From CAIRTM01 sp963723235 (lineage in GTDB: Bacteria; Desulfobacterota; WTBG01; CAIYCZ01; CAIRTM01), in the NCBI GenBank assembly GCA_963723235.1, contig CAVRPV010000017.1, positions 124,001-188,000 on the forward strand: a stretch of 64,000 bases of DNA, written 5' to 3'. Of this stretch, positions 51,328 to 60,145 are shown one piece after another. Each line of letters starts with the position of its first letter. Position 1 is the first letter of the stretch. The notes under the pieces were generated by a model. It had not been told where the DNA came from. It searched no databases and saw only the letters and a list, made by a program, of their open reading frames with translations. Made by a program: the position numbers and the translations under genes.

Positions 51328-52104
51328 ATGTCAAATGATGATAAACGCACCTCGGTGCTTTCACACGAAGCACGCAACAAGGCTTACTATGAAAAATTTT
51401 GGGCTGAAAAAATTGCCCTGTACGAGAGTCATCCGACAGGTCGACACAGGCGGCGTTTTATCCTGAAAGCGCTGGCCGAAGAGAACCCCAACAAAGTTAA
51501 ATTTGTTTTCGATTTTGGGTGCGGTAGCGGAGCTGTCTTGCGGGAAGCGAAGCGCCTCCTCAACCTGACCAACGATCAGTTGGGCGGATGCGACATTTCT
51601 GAAAAATCTACTGATTTAGCGCGGGGCAATTTCCCGGGAGGAAGTTTCTATCTCGGATCATTCCCCGAACTGGAAAAAAAAATAAATATCGCTATATGCT
51701 CAGAAGTCCTCGAACACACAACAGAATACTCCCGCATACTTAAATGGATATATAATAATTTGGCTGATGGAGGGGTGTTGGTTTTGACTGTTCCAGGCGG
51801 CTCTCTTGACCCTCCTGATGCGAGCTATGGCCATGTTCAGCACTTCACACTTAACCAGCTACGACAAATTCTCACAGAATTGGGGTTCACCGTGACTTTG
51901 GGACGATACTGGGGTTTTCCTCTTTTCTCCTTGCAGAAATGGGTAACGCGCCTTTTTTTCGGGCTGGTTCAACGTAAGGTCCTTGATACGGGGATGAATC
52001 CGTGGAAAGCAGCCATTTTTGATTTGGCATTTTTTCTGTATCATATACATGACATTATTCCTTACGGGCCGCAAATATTTATAAAGGCAAAAAAGGAAAC
52101 GTAA
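51328..52104 (+). CDS. SAM-dependent methyltransferase (class I)
   Basis: 258 residues from the ATG at 51328 (GGAGA upstream); the frame is open to 51217, so a longer form is possible. Motif I is FVFDFGCGSGAVLREA, with ICSEVLEHT and a glycine-rich LADGGVLVLTVPGG strand. It resembles methyltransferases of lipopolysaccharide or glycan loci. Substrate unknown. Last gene of the glycan locus. Confidence 0.82.
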   Translation: MSNDDKRTSVLSHEARNKAYYEKFWAEKIALYESHPTGRHRRRFILKALAEENPNKVKFVFDFGCGSGAVLREAKRLLNLTNDQLGGCDISEKSTDLARGNFPGGSFYLGSFPELEKKINIAICSEVLEHTTEYSRILKWIYNNLADGGVLVLTVPGGSLDPPDASYGHVQHFTLNQLRQILTELGFTVTLGRYWGFPLFSLQKWVTRLFFGLVQRKVLDTGMNPWKAAIFDLAFFLYHIHDIIPYGPQIFIKAKKET

Positions 52105-52239
52105 AACAATGCATGGGGGAATATCCATCCACATCAGCACGCCTTCATACGGTATAAGCAGCGAAGAGAGAATTTCATTACGTCCTATAATTGTTCCGCT
52201 TCTTTATAGCATTCGCTTACGCAACAATAAACACCCTCA

Positions 52240-52827
52240 ATGAAATACTTTGCCATAACCCCTGATGAGCTCAGCCCCGTGGAACTGGGCAGGTATCTGC
52301 CGGTTCTGCAACACTGCTCAGTCAGCTACCTCTATCTGCGCGCGCAATCGCTGCACGCGGAGCTTGAACAACTTATAGCGCTCATCCGTCAGCATGCAAT
52401 CATGCCGATCATACCCCGGGGTTTGCATCAAACCCCGTTCACATCCGCTTGCGGGATGCATACCCGCTCAGACGAATGCTTCGAGGCCCGTCTCAATCCT
52501 CCGGGCGTACTGCAGACGGCTTCCTGTCACAGCACGGAGGTAGCCTGCACCCTGCTTGACAATGGGGCTGACTATGTGTTTATATCTCCGGTCTACCGGC
52601 CTTTTTCAAAGCCCGGCGACATGCGGCCCCTGATTGCAATCAACACGCTGCGCATGCTGACGCACCGCTACGGGGAGCGCATCGTGCTGCTTGGCGGACT
52701 GACGCCGCAGCGCATCGAAGAATTGGGCACCCTGCTGGATGCTGATTTTTCAGTCGGGGGCATCAGCATGTTTTTCACGACAGGCACTACGGATGGCAAA
52801 GGCTCACCTGCAGATATTCGTCAATGA
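52240..52827 (+). CDS. TenI/ThiE-like thiamine phosphate synthase family protein
   Basis: 195 residues with the TIM-barrel segments of the ThiE/TenI family: YLYLRAQSLH, CHSTEVACTLLDNGADYVFISPVYRPFSKPG and LLGGLTPQRIEEL. Several usual ThiE catalytic positions are not obvious, so it may be a TenI-type thiazole tautomerase rather than a true ThiE. It overlaps thiF and heads the thiF-thiS-thiG run. A TATAAT lies at 52186 without a good -35. No TPP riboswitch was found upstream. Confidence 0.82.
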   Translation: MKYFAITPDELSPVELGRYLPVLQHCSVSYLYLRAQSLHAELEQLIALIRQHAIMPIIPRGLHQTPFTSACGMHTRSDECFEARLNPPGVLQTASCHSTEVACTLLDNGADYVFISPVYRPFSKPGDMRPLIAINTLRMLTHRYGERIVLLGGLTPQRIEELGTLLDADFSVGGISMFFTTGTTDGKGSPADIRQ

Positions 52828-53614
52828 CGCCCCGCACACGATAGACGCCGGCACAACGCTCGCCCAGGCGCGCGCGCTTTTTTCCCCTGAAGCAACCGCT
52901 GCTATTGTCAACACGGTGCCGAATCCGCCGGCAGACACCATGTTGCGCGAACAGGACCGGGTATATTTATATGAACACACGGCGGACTTTCCCGAGCAGG
53001 ATCTGCGCAGCCTGATGCTTGCACGCCAGCCGCATGCAGCCACTGAAAAACTGCGCGCTGCCTGTATCGGTATCGCCGGTGCCGGGGGGCTCGGTTCGGT
53101 CGTGGCTGAAAACCTGGCCAGAGCGGGAATCGGCAGACTGGTTGTCGCTGATTGTGACGTAATAGAGCCTTCGAACCTGAACCGTCAACGCTACAGTTTG
53201 CGCCAACTGGGCCTGCCCAAAGCTGCTGCGCTGGCGGATAATCTGCGGGAAAGCTGCCCGTTTGTTGACGTCGATGTCGTGCAGGAGCGCATCAACGCCG
53301 ACAATTGCGTGCGTGTTTTCAAGACATGTGCTATAGTGTGCGAATGTTTTGATGCTGCTGAGAGCAAGGCCGCTCTGGTCACGGCCATTCGCCGGCAGCT
53401 GCCGGCCTGCATCGTTGTTGCGGCCTCAGGCCTGGCCGGCTGCGGCTCGGCCCGTTCGATAATCACACGCCGTGTTTCCGCAAACCTGTATGTTGTCGGC
53501 GACATGCACAGCGATGCCGGCAGCGGACTTGGCCTGTTTGCCCCTCGGGTCGGCATTGTTGCCTCTTTGCAGGCACATGTGGCCATGCAGCTTATCCTTG
53601 GAGAGCAGATATGA
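52793..53614 (+). CDS. thiF: ThiS adenylyltransferase ThiF with N-terminal ubiquitin-like domain
   Basis: 273 residues. Residues ~1-65 look like a degenerate ThiS/ubiquitin-like domain (LQIFVNDAPHTIDAGTTLAQARALF). Residues ~80-270 are an E1-type domain with GAGGLGSVVAENLARAG and DCDVIEPSNLNRQRY, including the arginine finger. It would activate the ThiS C-terminus for sulfur transfer in thiazole synthesis. No CxxC zinc motif, as in the shorter ThiF family. Start ATG at 52793 overlaps the thiE-like gene by 35 bases; the stop overlaps thiS (ATGA). Confidence 0.86.
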   Translation: MAKAHLQIFVNDAPHTIDAGTTLAQARALFSPEATAAIVNTVPNPPADTMLREQDRVYLYEHTADFPEQDLRSLMLARQPHAATEKLRAACIGIAGAGGLGSVVAENLARAGIGRLVVADCDVIEPSNLNRQRYSLRQLGLPKAAALADNLRESCPFVDVDVVQERINADNCVRVFKTCAIVCECFDAAESKAALVTAIRRQLPACIVVAASGLAGCGSARSIITRRVSANLYVVGDMHSDAGSGLGLFAPRVGIVASLQAHVAMQLILGEQI

Positions 53615-53814
53615 AACTTATCATCAACGGTGAGGAACGCAGCTTTGAACAGCCGGTAGCAACGGTCGCACATTTGCTCAAGCAGTTGGCCGTACCCGTT
53701 GCGCGCACGGCCGTTGAACTCAACGGCGTTGTTGTCGAACAGCATCAGATTGAGGCAACCGCACTGCAGGATGCCGACCGGATTGAAATCGTTTCATTTG
53801 TTGGAGGTGGCTGA
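53611..53814 (+). CDS. thiS: Sulfur carrier protein ThiS
   Basis: A 67-residue ubiquitin-like protein, MKLIINGEERSFEQ..., ending in VGGG, so the C-terminal Gly-Gly needed for thiocarboxylate formation is present. TVAHLLKQL and TAVELNGVVVEQHQ are typical. It overlaps thiF by 4 bases and precedes thiG by 1 base. Confidence 0.94.
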   Translation: MKLIINGEERSFEQPVATVAHLLKQLAVPVARTAVELNGVVVEQHQIEATALQDADRIEIVSFVGGG

Positions 53815-53815
53815 A

Positions 53816-54580
53816 TTGAAAGAACTCGTTATAGCCGGCCGCAGGTTTACGTCGCGCCTGTTTGTCGGCACCGGTAAGTATCCATCACCTGAAATCCTGC
53901 GCCAATCGCTTGCTGCCAGCGGCACTGAACTGGTAACGGTTGCCCTGCGGCGTGTCAGCCTGACCGAACCTGACCCGACCATGGCTGCAATTGACTTTAA
54001 CGCCTACCTTGTCATGCCCAACACCTCAGGCGCCAAGGATGCCGAGGAAGCCCTGCGCCTTGCCCGGCTGGCGCGCACGGCTTCAGGGCTGAACTGGATC
54101 AAGCTTGAAGTAACGCCCGACCCGGTATACCTGCTGCCCGACCCGTCCGAAACCCTCAAAGCCGCGGAAGTGCTTGTCAAGGAAGGGTTTATCGTACTGC
54201 CCTATATTCATGCCGACCCCACGCTTGCGCGCCGGCTGGAAGATATCGGCTGCGCGGCCATAATGCCGCTGGGCTCTCCGATCGGGTCGGCCCGCGGCAT
54301 ACAGACTGAAGAATTCCTGCGGATCATCATTGAACAGGCTTCCGTCCCGGTTGTTGTTGATGCCGGCCTGGGGCTGCCGTCGCATGCAGCGCAGGCAATC
54401 GAGCTCGGTGCTGATGCCGTTCTGGTGAACACCGCGATCGCGGTTGCCGCTGATCCGGTTCTGATGGCAGAGGCATTTCGCCTTGCGGTCCAGGCAGCTG
54501 AAAAAGCCATGCTGGCCGGCCCGATTGAGCAACAGGCCCGGGCCTCAGCCTCAAGCCCCCTGACCGGTTTTCTGGAATAG
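53816..54580 (+). CDS. thiG: Thiazole synthase ThiG
   Basis: 254 residues; makes the thiazole phosphate moiety from deoxyxylulose-5-phosphate, dehydroglycine and ThiS thiocarboxylate. The Schiff-base lysine is K96 (LNWIKLEV). RLFVGTGKY, LVMPNTSGA and MPLGSPIGSARG are family motifs. The start is a TTG with GGAGGTGG upstream, right after thiS. Its substrate deoxyxylulose phosphate comes from Dxs, also in this window. Confidence 0.95.
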   Translation: MKELVIAGRRFTSRLFVGTGKYPSPEILRQSLAASGTELVTVALRRVSLTEPDPTMAAIDFNAYLVMPNTSGAKDAEEALRLARLARTASGLNWIKLEVTPDPVYLLPDPSETLKAAEVLVKEGFIVLPYIHADPTLARRLEDIGCAAIMPLGSPIGSARGIQTEEFLRIIIEQASVPVVVDAGLGLPSHAAQAIELGADAVLVNTAIAVAADPVLMAEAFRLAVQAAEKAMLAGPIEQQARASASSPLTGFLE

Positions 54581-54631
54581 GCCATGTGCACATTGAACCA
54601 GCCCGTGCCATGCGGGCGTATGTTTCATCTT

Positions 54632-54784
54632 TAGCAGGGTTTTGAAGAAGTCTCCTTATTCAGGCTGTTCAAAAACGCGCAGATGCAAGACGCGCGCAAT
54701 TGTGAGGAATGAGGCGTACTTTTCGTACGCTGCAAAGACGAACAATGAGCGCAACGCCGCAGACGCGCGTTTTTCAACAGCCTG
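54632..54784. repeat. Palindromic intergenic repeat element, copy 1
   Basis: It starts with caGGGTTTTGAA (54635-54645). 20-base arms at 54661-54680 and 54765-54784 are inverted repeats with one mismatch (CAGGCTGTTCAAAAACGCGC). Inside is a second perfect palindrome GCGTAC/GTACGC (54714-54719, 54725-54730). A related element lies at 63597-63770. It looks like a small non-coding repeat of MITE/REP type. Confidence 0.8.
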
Positions 54785-54817
54785 TCAGCACCCGCCATAC
54801 GGATTACAGGATCGAAC

Positions 54818-55924
54818 ATGTTTGAAACTCATCTGAACGCTGTCGACCTCAAACGTCTCCAGCGCGACATCTATTCCGCATCCTTTGCGGACGTTGAACG
54901 GGTTCTGCACAAACAGCACTGCACGCTCGAGGATTTCCCCGTGCTGATTTCCCCGGCTGCTGCTGATTTCATTGAAACCCTGGCCGCGCGCTCCCGGCAG
55001 ATTACCACCCTGCGCTTCGGCAAAATCATGCGACTGTACGCGCCCCTGTACATTTCCAATGAATGCGTCAACGCCTGCGCCTATTGCGGGTTCAATGTGC
55101 ACAATGCAACCACGCGCACCACTCTGAACCATGACGAAGTACTGGCAGAGGCTGATGTACTGCACCAACAGGGATTTCGCCATCTGCTCCTGGTCTCAGG
55201 TGAACACCGCACGCGTGTGCCGGTCGAATATATTGCCGATATTGCCTGTGCGCTGCGCAACAGGTTTGCAGCCCTGGCCATTGAAGTGTACCCGATGGAA
55301 ACCGCTGAGTACCGATTGCTGGCTGAAAGCGGCATTACCAGTATTGCCGTGTATCAGGAAACCTATGACCGCACGCGCTATGCGGCGCTGCATCAGGGAC
55401 CCAAGGCGGATTTCAGCTACCGGCTCGAAACCCCTGAGCGCGCGGCCCGGGCGGGCTTGCGCGAAATCGGCATCGGCGCATTGCTCGGTCTCACCGATCA
55501 CCGCCTCGACCTTGCTCTGCTTGCCCGGCATGCCGCCTACCTCATGAAAACATACTGGAAGGCCCAAATTTCGATTTCATTCCCGCGTATCAGGCAGGCA
55601 GCCGGCAATTTTACCCCTGCCGAAACAATCACCGACCGCCAGCTTGCCCAGGCTGTTTTCGCCCTGAGAATGGTTCTGCCCGATGCCGAGCTTGTGCTTT
55701 CAACCCGCGAAAACCAGGCATTCAGAGACGGTATGGCCGGCATCGGCATTACCCGCATGAGTGCGGGGTCACGCACCAATCCCGGCGGCTATTCCATGGC
55801 AGACGATGCGCTTGAGCAGTTTACGGTCCAGGACAAACGCAGTGCTGCCGAGGTAGCCGCCATGCTCGCCCACAAGGGGCTTGAACCGGTCTGGAAAGAT
55901 TTTGACCGTTTTTTCCTCTCCTGA
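54818..55924 (+). CDS. thiH: 2-iminoacetate synthase ThiH
   Basis: A 368-residue radical-SAM enzyme that cleaves tyrosine to dehydroglycine for ThiG. The cluster is C83, C87, C90 (NECVNACAYCGF). YPMETAEY, YQETYDR and MSAGSRTNPGGY are typical ThiH segments. Use of ThiH rather than glycine oxidase ThiO fits an anaerobe. It is separated from thiG by the repeat element. Confidence 0.95.
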   Translation: MFETHLNAVDLKRLQRDIYSASFADVERVLHKQHCTLEDFPVLISPAAADFIETLAARSRQITTLRFGKIMRLYAPLYISNECVNACAYCGFNVHNATTRTTLNHDEVLAEADVLHQQGFRHLLLVSGEHRTRVPVEYIADIACALRNRFAALAIEVYPMETAEYRLLAESGITSIAVYQETYDRTRYAALHQGPKADFSYRLETPERAARAGLREIGIGALLGLTDHRLDLALLARHAAYLMKTYWKAQISISFPRIRQAAGNFTPAETITDRQLAQAVFALRMVLPDAELVLSTRENQAFRDGMAGIGITRMSAGSRTNPGGYSMADDALEQFTVQDKRSAAEVAAMLAHKGLEPVWKDFDRFFLS

Positions 55925-55945
55925 TTACTTTATCTATAAAAAAGC

Positions 55946-55974
55946 TTGACAGACTGCAAAGCCTCATCTACAAT
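55946..55974 (+). promoter_or_regulatory. Near-consensus sigma-70 promoter upstream of the Rrf2 regulator
   Basis: TTGACA (55946-55951), 17-base spacer, TACAAT (55969-55974), 35 bases before the ATG at 56010. The AT-rich stretch between it and the gene (CTAGTTATCTATCATTCTAC) is a possible self-binding site, not proven. Confidence 0.8.
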
Positions 55975-56009
55975 TCTAGTTATCTATCATTCTACTTGAA
56001 AGACTGGAT

Positions 56010-56450
56010 ATGAAACTCTCCACCAAAGGCCGATATGGCACCCGTGCAATGATTGATATTGCACTCTACAAGGAAAGCGGCTCAACCCTGCTCAAAGACA
56101 TTGCCTCGCGCCAGGGAATCTCGCTTAAATATTTGGATCATATTTTATCAAACCTGCGCAAAGCCGGACTGATAAAAAACGTGCGCGGTAAAGGCGGCGG
56201 GTACTCGCTTACGCGGCCGGCGGCCCAGATTACACTCTGCGAAATAATCGAAGCTGTCGAAGGTACGCTTGCCCCGGTTGAATGCGTTGACAATCCCGAC
56301 TACTGCAAAAAAACATCGACGTGCAGCGCTCACGACGTATGGGTTAAAGTACGCGAATCAATTGAGGACGTGCTGCGCAACACCTCATTGCAAAACCTGA
56401 CTGAAAGCCATGAAAAAAAGGCCGGAACTCCCGGCACGTATGCGATTTAA
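56010..56450 (+). CDS. Rrf2/IscR family Fe-S transcriptional regulator
   Basis: 146 residues. A winged helix-turn-helix (MKLSTKGRYGTRAMIDIAL, LKDIASRQGISLKYLDHILSNLRKAGL, RGKGGGYSL) is followed by three cysteines C92, C99, C105 and H108, spaced almost exactly as the [2Fe-2S] ligands of IscR (92, 98, 104, 107). It could instead be a CymR-like regulator of cysteine genes, but CymR lacks these cysteines. Its place at the head of the cysteine/homocysteine genes suggests it controls them. Confidence 0.9.
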   Translation: MKLSTKGRYGTRAMIDIALYKESGSTLLKDIASRQGISLKYLDHILSNLRKAGLIKNVRGKGGGYSLTRPAAQITLCEIIEAVEGTLAPVECVDNPDYCKKTSTCSAHDVWVKVRESIEDVLRNTSLQNLTESHEKKAGTPGTYAI

Positions 56451-56466
56451 AAACCTCTGCATAGGT

Positions 56467-56503
56467 ATTGAGCTCATAGGCTCTCAGCACCACATGGCTC
56501 AAT
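56467..56503 (+). promoter_or_regulatory. Inverted repeat upstream of cysK
   Basis: ATTGAGC (56467-56473) and GCTCAAT (56497-56503) form a 7-bp perfect inverted repeat in the 119-base gap between the Rrf2 gene and cysK. It may be an operator or RNA hairpin; no T-tract follows, so it is not a terminator. Confidence 0.35.
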
Positions 56504-56569
56504 AACAGGAAATTTATACAAGATTGTTTAAAAAATATTTTTTACAGGCTTTGCATAAAAGGAGCCCAT

Positions 56570-57502
56570 ATGCCCGAAAAAAAAATCGCTCAGGACATTA
56601 CGAAACTGATCGGCAACACGCCCCTGGTGTATATTAACCGCATATGCACGGGCGCCCGGGCCCGCATTGCCGGCAAACTTGAATATTTCAACCCATGCGG
56701 CAGCGTCAAGGACCGTATCGGCGTACATATGATTGACACGGCCGAACAACAGGGACGCATCAAGCCGGATACCATTCTGATTGAACCAACCAGCGGCAAT
56801 ACCGGCATAGGACTTGCCTTTGCCTGCGCAGCGCGCGGCTACCGCCTTGTCATCACCATGCCCGACACCATGAGCATTGAGCGCCGCCAGCTTTTAAGCG
56901 TTTTCGGCGCTGAAATAATCCTCACCCCCGGCAGCGAAGGCATGTCCGGCGCCGTTCGCCGCGCCGAAGAGCTGTGCGCACAGGATCCGCGCTACCTGCT
57001 GCTGCAGCAGTTTAAAAACCCGGCCAACCCTGAAATTCACCGTCTGACAACCGCAGAAGAGATCTGGAACGATACCGCCGGGGAGGTTGACGTGCTGGTG
57101 GCAGGAGTCGGCACGGGCGGCAGCATTACCGGCATTGCAGAGGTGATCAAGAAGCGCAAGCCCTCTTTTCAGGCTATAGCGGTCGAACCGGTTGAATCAC
57201 CGGTGCTGTCCGGCGGCAAGCCCGGCCCGCACAAAATCCAGGGGATCGGCGCGGGGTTTGTACCCGATGTTTTAAACCGCGCCTGTATTGATGAAATCAT
57301 GCAGGTATCCGGCAGCGATGCCGGAAACATGGCCCGGCGCCTTGCCCGGGAGGAGGGTCTGCTGGTGGGAATATCCGCCGGCGCTGCTATGCATGCTGCG
57401 CTCGAAGTTGCCCGCAGGCCTGAGATGCAGGACAAGCTGATCGTGGTCATCCTGTGCGACACCGGCGAGCGCTACCTCACAACATGGCTCTTTCAACAAT
57501 AA
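56570..57502 (+). CDS. cysK: Cysteine synthase A (O-acetylserine sulfhydrylase)
   Basis: A 310-residue PLP enzyme that makes cysteine from O-acetylserine and sulfide. PLP lysine K47 (FNPCGSVKDRIG), substrate loop EPTSGNTGIGLA, phosphate loop GVGTGGSITG. AAAGGAG precedes the ATG. The first structural gene after the Rrf2 regulator; a second paralogue lies at 59224-60139. Confidence 0.95.
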   Translation: MPEKKIAQDITKLIGNTPLVYINRICTGARARIAGKLEYFNPCGSVKDRIGVHMIDTAEQQGRIKPDTILIEPTSGNTGIGLAFACAARGYRLVITMPDTMSIERRQLLSVFGAEIILTPGSEGMSGAVRRAEELCAQDPRYLLLQQFKNPANPEIHRLTTAEEIWNDTAGEVDVLVAGVGTGGSITGIAEVIKKRKPSFQAIAVEPVESPVLSGGKPGPHKIQGIGAGFVPDVLNRACIDEIMQVSGSDAGNMARRLAREEGLLVGISAGAAMHAALEVARRPEMQDKLIVVILCDTGERYLTTWLFQQ

Positions 57503-57553
57503 TATAAACAGGCACAATGGCGCCAGCACACTTTTTCAGGAGGTACATGAACA

Positions 57554-58765
57554 TTGAAAACCATACAGGAAATAAATGAAAAAATACGCACCGGCAAAGC
57601 CGTTGTTGTAACGGCCGAGGAAATCATCGATATCGTTGCAGAAAAAGGCCTTAAAAAAGCCGCCCGCGAGGTGGATGTCGTCACCACCGGAACCTTCGGG
57701 CCGATGTGCTCATCGGGAGCGTACTTCAATATCGGCCATACCAAACCGCGCATCAAGATCGGCGGCGGAACCTGCACGCTCAACGATATTCCCTGCTACA
57801 CCGGCTTTGCGGCCGTTGACATTCTGCTGGGCGCGACCGCCATGGCCGACAATGATCCGCGCAACAGCGTCTACCCGGGCGAGTTCCGCTACGGCGGGGC
57901 GCACGTGATTGAAGAGCTTGTGGCCGGTAAAAGCGTGCGCCTGCAGGCTGAAGCCTACGGCACGGACTGCTACCCGAGAAAATCGCTTGATACGCTCATC
58001 GAGCTCAAGGACATGAACGAGGCGGTTCTGTTCAACCCGCGCAACTGCTATCAGAATTACAACGTGGCGGTGAACCTGTCGGATAAGATCATCTATACCT
58101 ACATGGGCACCCTGCGGCCGCGCATCGGCAATGCCAACTATTGCAGCGCCGGGCAGCTCTCACCGCTCATGAATGATCCGCTGTACAAAACCATCGGCAT
58201 CGGCACCCGGATTTTTCTGGGCGGCGGCGTGGGCTACATTTCCTGGCAGGGAACGCAGCACAACCCCGGTGTCGCGCGCACTGATCAGGGCGTGCCGCGC
58301 TTTCCGGCCGGCACCCTTGCCGTCATGGGCGATTTAAAACAGATGAGCAGCCAGTGGCTCAAGGGGGCCAGTTTTACCGGCTACGGGGTAACGCTCACCG
58401 TGGGCATCGGCATACCAATACCTCTGCTCAACGAGGAAATCACGGCCCACACGGCCATCCGCGACGAACAGATCGTGGCCCAGATCGTGGACTACAGCGA
58501 ATCATATCCGCAGATCGTTCCGAACAACCTCGGCGAGGTGACCTATGCTGAACTCAAAACCGGCTTCATAACCGTTCAGGGTAAAAAGGTGCCGACCGGA
58601 GGAATCTCAAGCTATAAACGCGCGCGCGAAATCGCCGCTGAGCTCAAAGCGTGGATACAGGGCGGAAAATTCCTGCTGTCGGACTCGGTTGCCCCCCTGC
58701 CGTCAGCTGACTCGGATGTAAAATGCAAACTGCTCAATGAGCGCCCGCTAAAAAAGAAAAAATAA
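57554..58765 (+). CDS. Homocysteine biosynthesis protein (COG1900/DUF39)
   Basis: 403 residues of the COG1900 family. In methanogens genetic work showed this protein, with a NIL-ferredoxin partner, makes homocysteine directly from aspartate semialdehyde and a sulfur donor. Candidate functional cysteines are C52 (GPMCSSG), C74, C81 and C139 (GTDCYPRKS). The start is a TTG at 57554, 9 bases after AGGAGGT. The ATG at 57547 is too close to that site and opens only a 10-codon frame. The NIL-ferredoxin partner is 48 bases downstream. Confidence 0.9.
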   Translation: MKTIQEINEKIRTGKAVVVTAEEIIDIVAEKGLKKAAREVDVVTTGTFGPMCSSGAYFNIGHTKPRIKIGGGTCTLNDIPCYTGFAAVDILLGATAMADNDPRNSVYPGEFRYGGAHVIEELVAGKSVRLQAEAYGTDCYPRKSLDTLIELKDMNEAVLFNPRNCYQNYNVAVNLSDKIIYTYMGTLRPRIGNANYCSAGQLSPLMNDPLYKTIGIGTRIFLGGGVGYISWQGTQHNPGVARTDQGVPRFPAGTLAVMGDLKQMSSQWLKGASFTGYGVTLTVGIGIPIPLLNEEITAHTAIRDEQIVAQIVDYSESYPQIVPNNLGEVTYAELKTGFITVQGKKVPTGGISSYKRAREIAAELKAWIQGGKFLLSDSVAPLPSADSDVKCKLLNERPLKKKK

Positions 58766-58813
58766 CACTTCCGCACCTACAGATAGCGGTTATTCGGACA
58801 AGGAGAAAATTTC

Positions 58814-59221
58814 ATGACAACCAAACGCATCGTGTTAACATTTCCGCCGACACTTGTCGGCCAGCCGATAACGTCGCATCTGGTCAAGGAATACGACCTC
58901 ATGCTGAACATCCTGCGGGCCAATGTAAAGCCCAATGAAGAGGGCCGCATGGTGCTCGAACTCTCCGGCGGGAAAAAAGCGCTTGAAGGCGGTATCGACT
59001 ACCTGAAAGGCCTCGGCATCAACGTGGAGTCCCTGGCGCACGACATTAAATGGCACACTGACAAATGCACGCACTGCACGGCCTGTATTCCGGCATGTCC
59101 GTCGGGCGCCATGACGGTTGACCGCGAGACATGGCAGGTATCGTTTGACAGGGATCGCTGCATTGCCTGTGAGCTGTGCATCAGCATCTGTCCGTTCAAT
59201 GCGCTGGAGATACAGTTCTAG
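58814..59221 (+). CDS. NIL domain/2x[4Fe-4S] ferredoxin protein (homocysteine synthesis partner)
   Basis: 135 residues: an N-terminal NIL domain (to residue ~75) and two CxxCxxCxxxC clusters (C85, C88, C91, C95 and C116, C119, C122, C126). This is the layout of the methanogen MA1822 protein that works with COG1900. It probably supplies electrons for reductive sulfur transfer. AAGGAG precedes the ATG. The stop is 2 bases from the next start, so it is coupled to the second cysK. Confidence 0.92.
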   Translation: MTTKRIVLTFPPTLVGQPITSHLVKEYDLMLNILRANVKPNEEGRMVLELSGGKKALEGGIDYLKGLGINVESLAHDIKWHTDKCTHCTACIPACPSGAMTVDRETWQVSFDRDRCIACELCISICPFNALEIQF

Positions 59222-59223
59222 AC

Positions 59224-60139
59224 ATGCATATTGCCGACTCAATGATAGACCTGGTCGGACGCACGCCCATGGTCTGGCTGCGCCGGCTGACAAAAGCCCG
59301 CGTGGCGGCAAAGCTGGAAGCCTTCAACCCCGGCGGCAGCGTGAAGGACCGTATCGGTCTGAGCATGATTGACGATGCTGAGAAACAGAGGTACCCTGAC
59401 GCCGGGCATGACCATCATTGAACCCACCAGCGGCAATACCGGTATCGCGCTGGCATGGATTGCGGCCATCAAGGGCTATCCCCTGATTTTGACCATGCCA
59501 GAGGAAATGACCCCTGAGCGCCGCATGCTCCTGCAGGCCCTGGGGGCCACCGTAGTCCTTACGGAGAGCGACCGGGGCATGCAGGGCGCCATTGACAAGG
59601 CGCACGCGCTTGCGAAAAAAATAAAAACGGCTTTTATACCAATGCAGTTCTGCAATCCGGCCAATCCGGCCGTGCACCGGGCAACGACCGCCCGGGAAAT
59701 CTGGGACGATACCGACGGCCGGGTTGACGCTGTGGTCATCGGTGTCGGCACAGGCGGTACCCTTACCGGCGTGGCCGAAGGCCTCAAAGAGCACAAACCC
59801 GGCATACGCATTGTTGCAGTTGAACCGGCCAAAAGTGCGGTGCTGTCCGGCCGCCCCTCCGGACATCACATGATTCAAGGTATCGGCGCAGGATTTATCC
59901 CTCAGATTCTGCGGAAAGACCTGATCGATGAAATCATTACCGTGCGGGATGCCGATGCCTTTGCCATGACACGCCGATTGCTGCAGGTCGAAGGGATTTT
60001 TGCGGGCATCTCGTCGGGCGCGGCCGTACATGCCGCGCTCAGTATCGCGGATCGCCCCGAGTATCAGGACAAACTCATCGTCACCATACTGCCCGATACG
60101 GCCGAGCGCTACCTCAGCACAGCCCTGTTTGCACTGTAA
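59224..60139 (+). CDS. Second cysteine synthase family protein (one frameshift)
   Basis: A CysK/CysM paralogue: MIDLVGRTPMVWLRRL, PLP lysine K41 (FNPGGSVKDRIG), EPTSGNTGIALA and GVGTGGTLTG. An extra base near 59390 splits it; without it EKQGTLTPGMTIIEPTSG reads through and the protein is 304 residues. It may use a different sulfur donor (protein thiocarboxylate, as CysM/CysO) or a different acceptor than the first CysK. That is inference from its place beside the COG1900/NIL pair. Confidence 0.88.
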
Positions 60140-60145
60140 AACAGC

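Noticed and set aside
52105..52239. TPP riboswitch upstream of the thi genes
   Set aside because: The conserved CUGAGA and GAACCUG(A)UC-type THI-box segments are absent in this 135-base gap.
56451..56569. SAM-I (S-box) or T-box riboswitch before cysK
   Set aside because: Only a 7-bp inverted repeat is seen; none of the conserved S-box or T-box core sequences is present.
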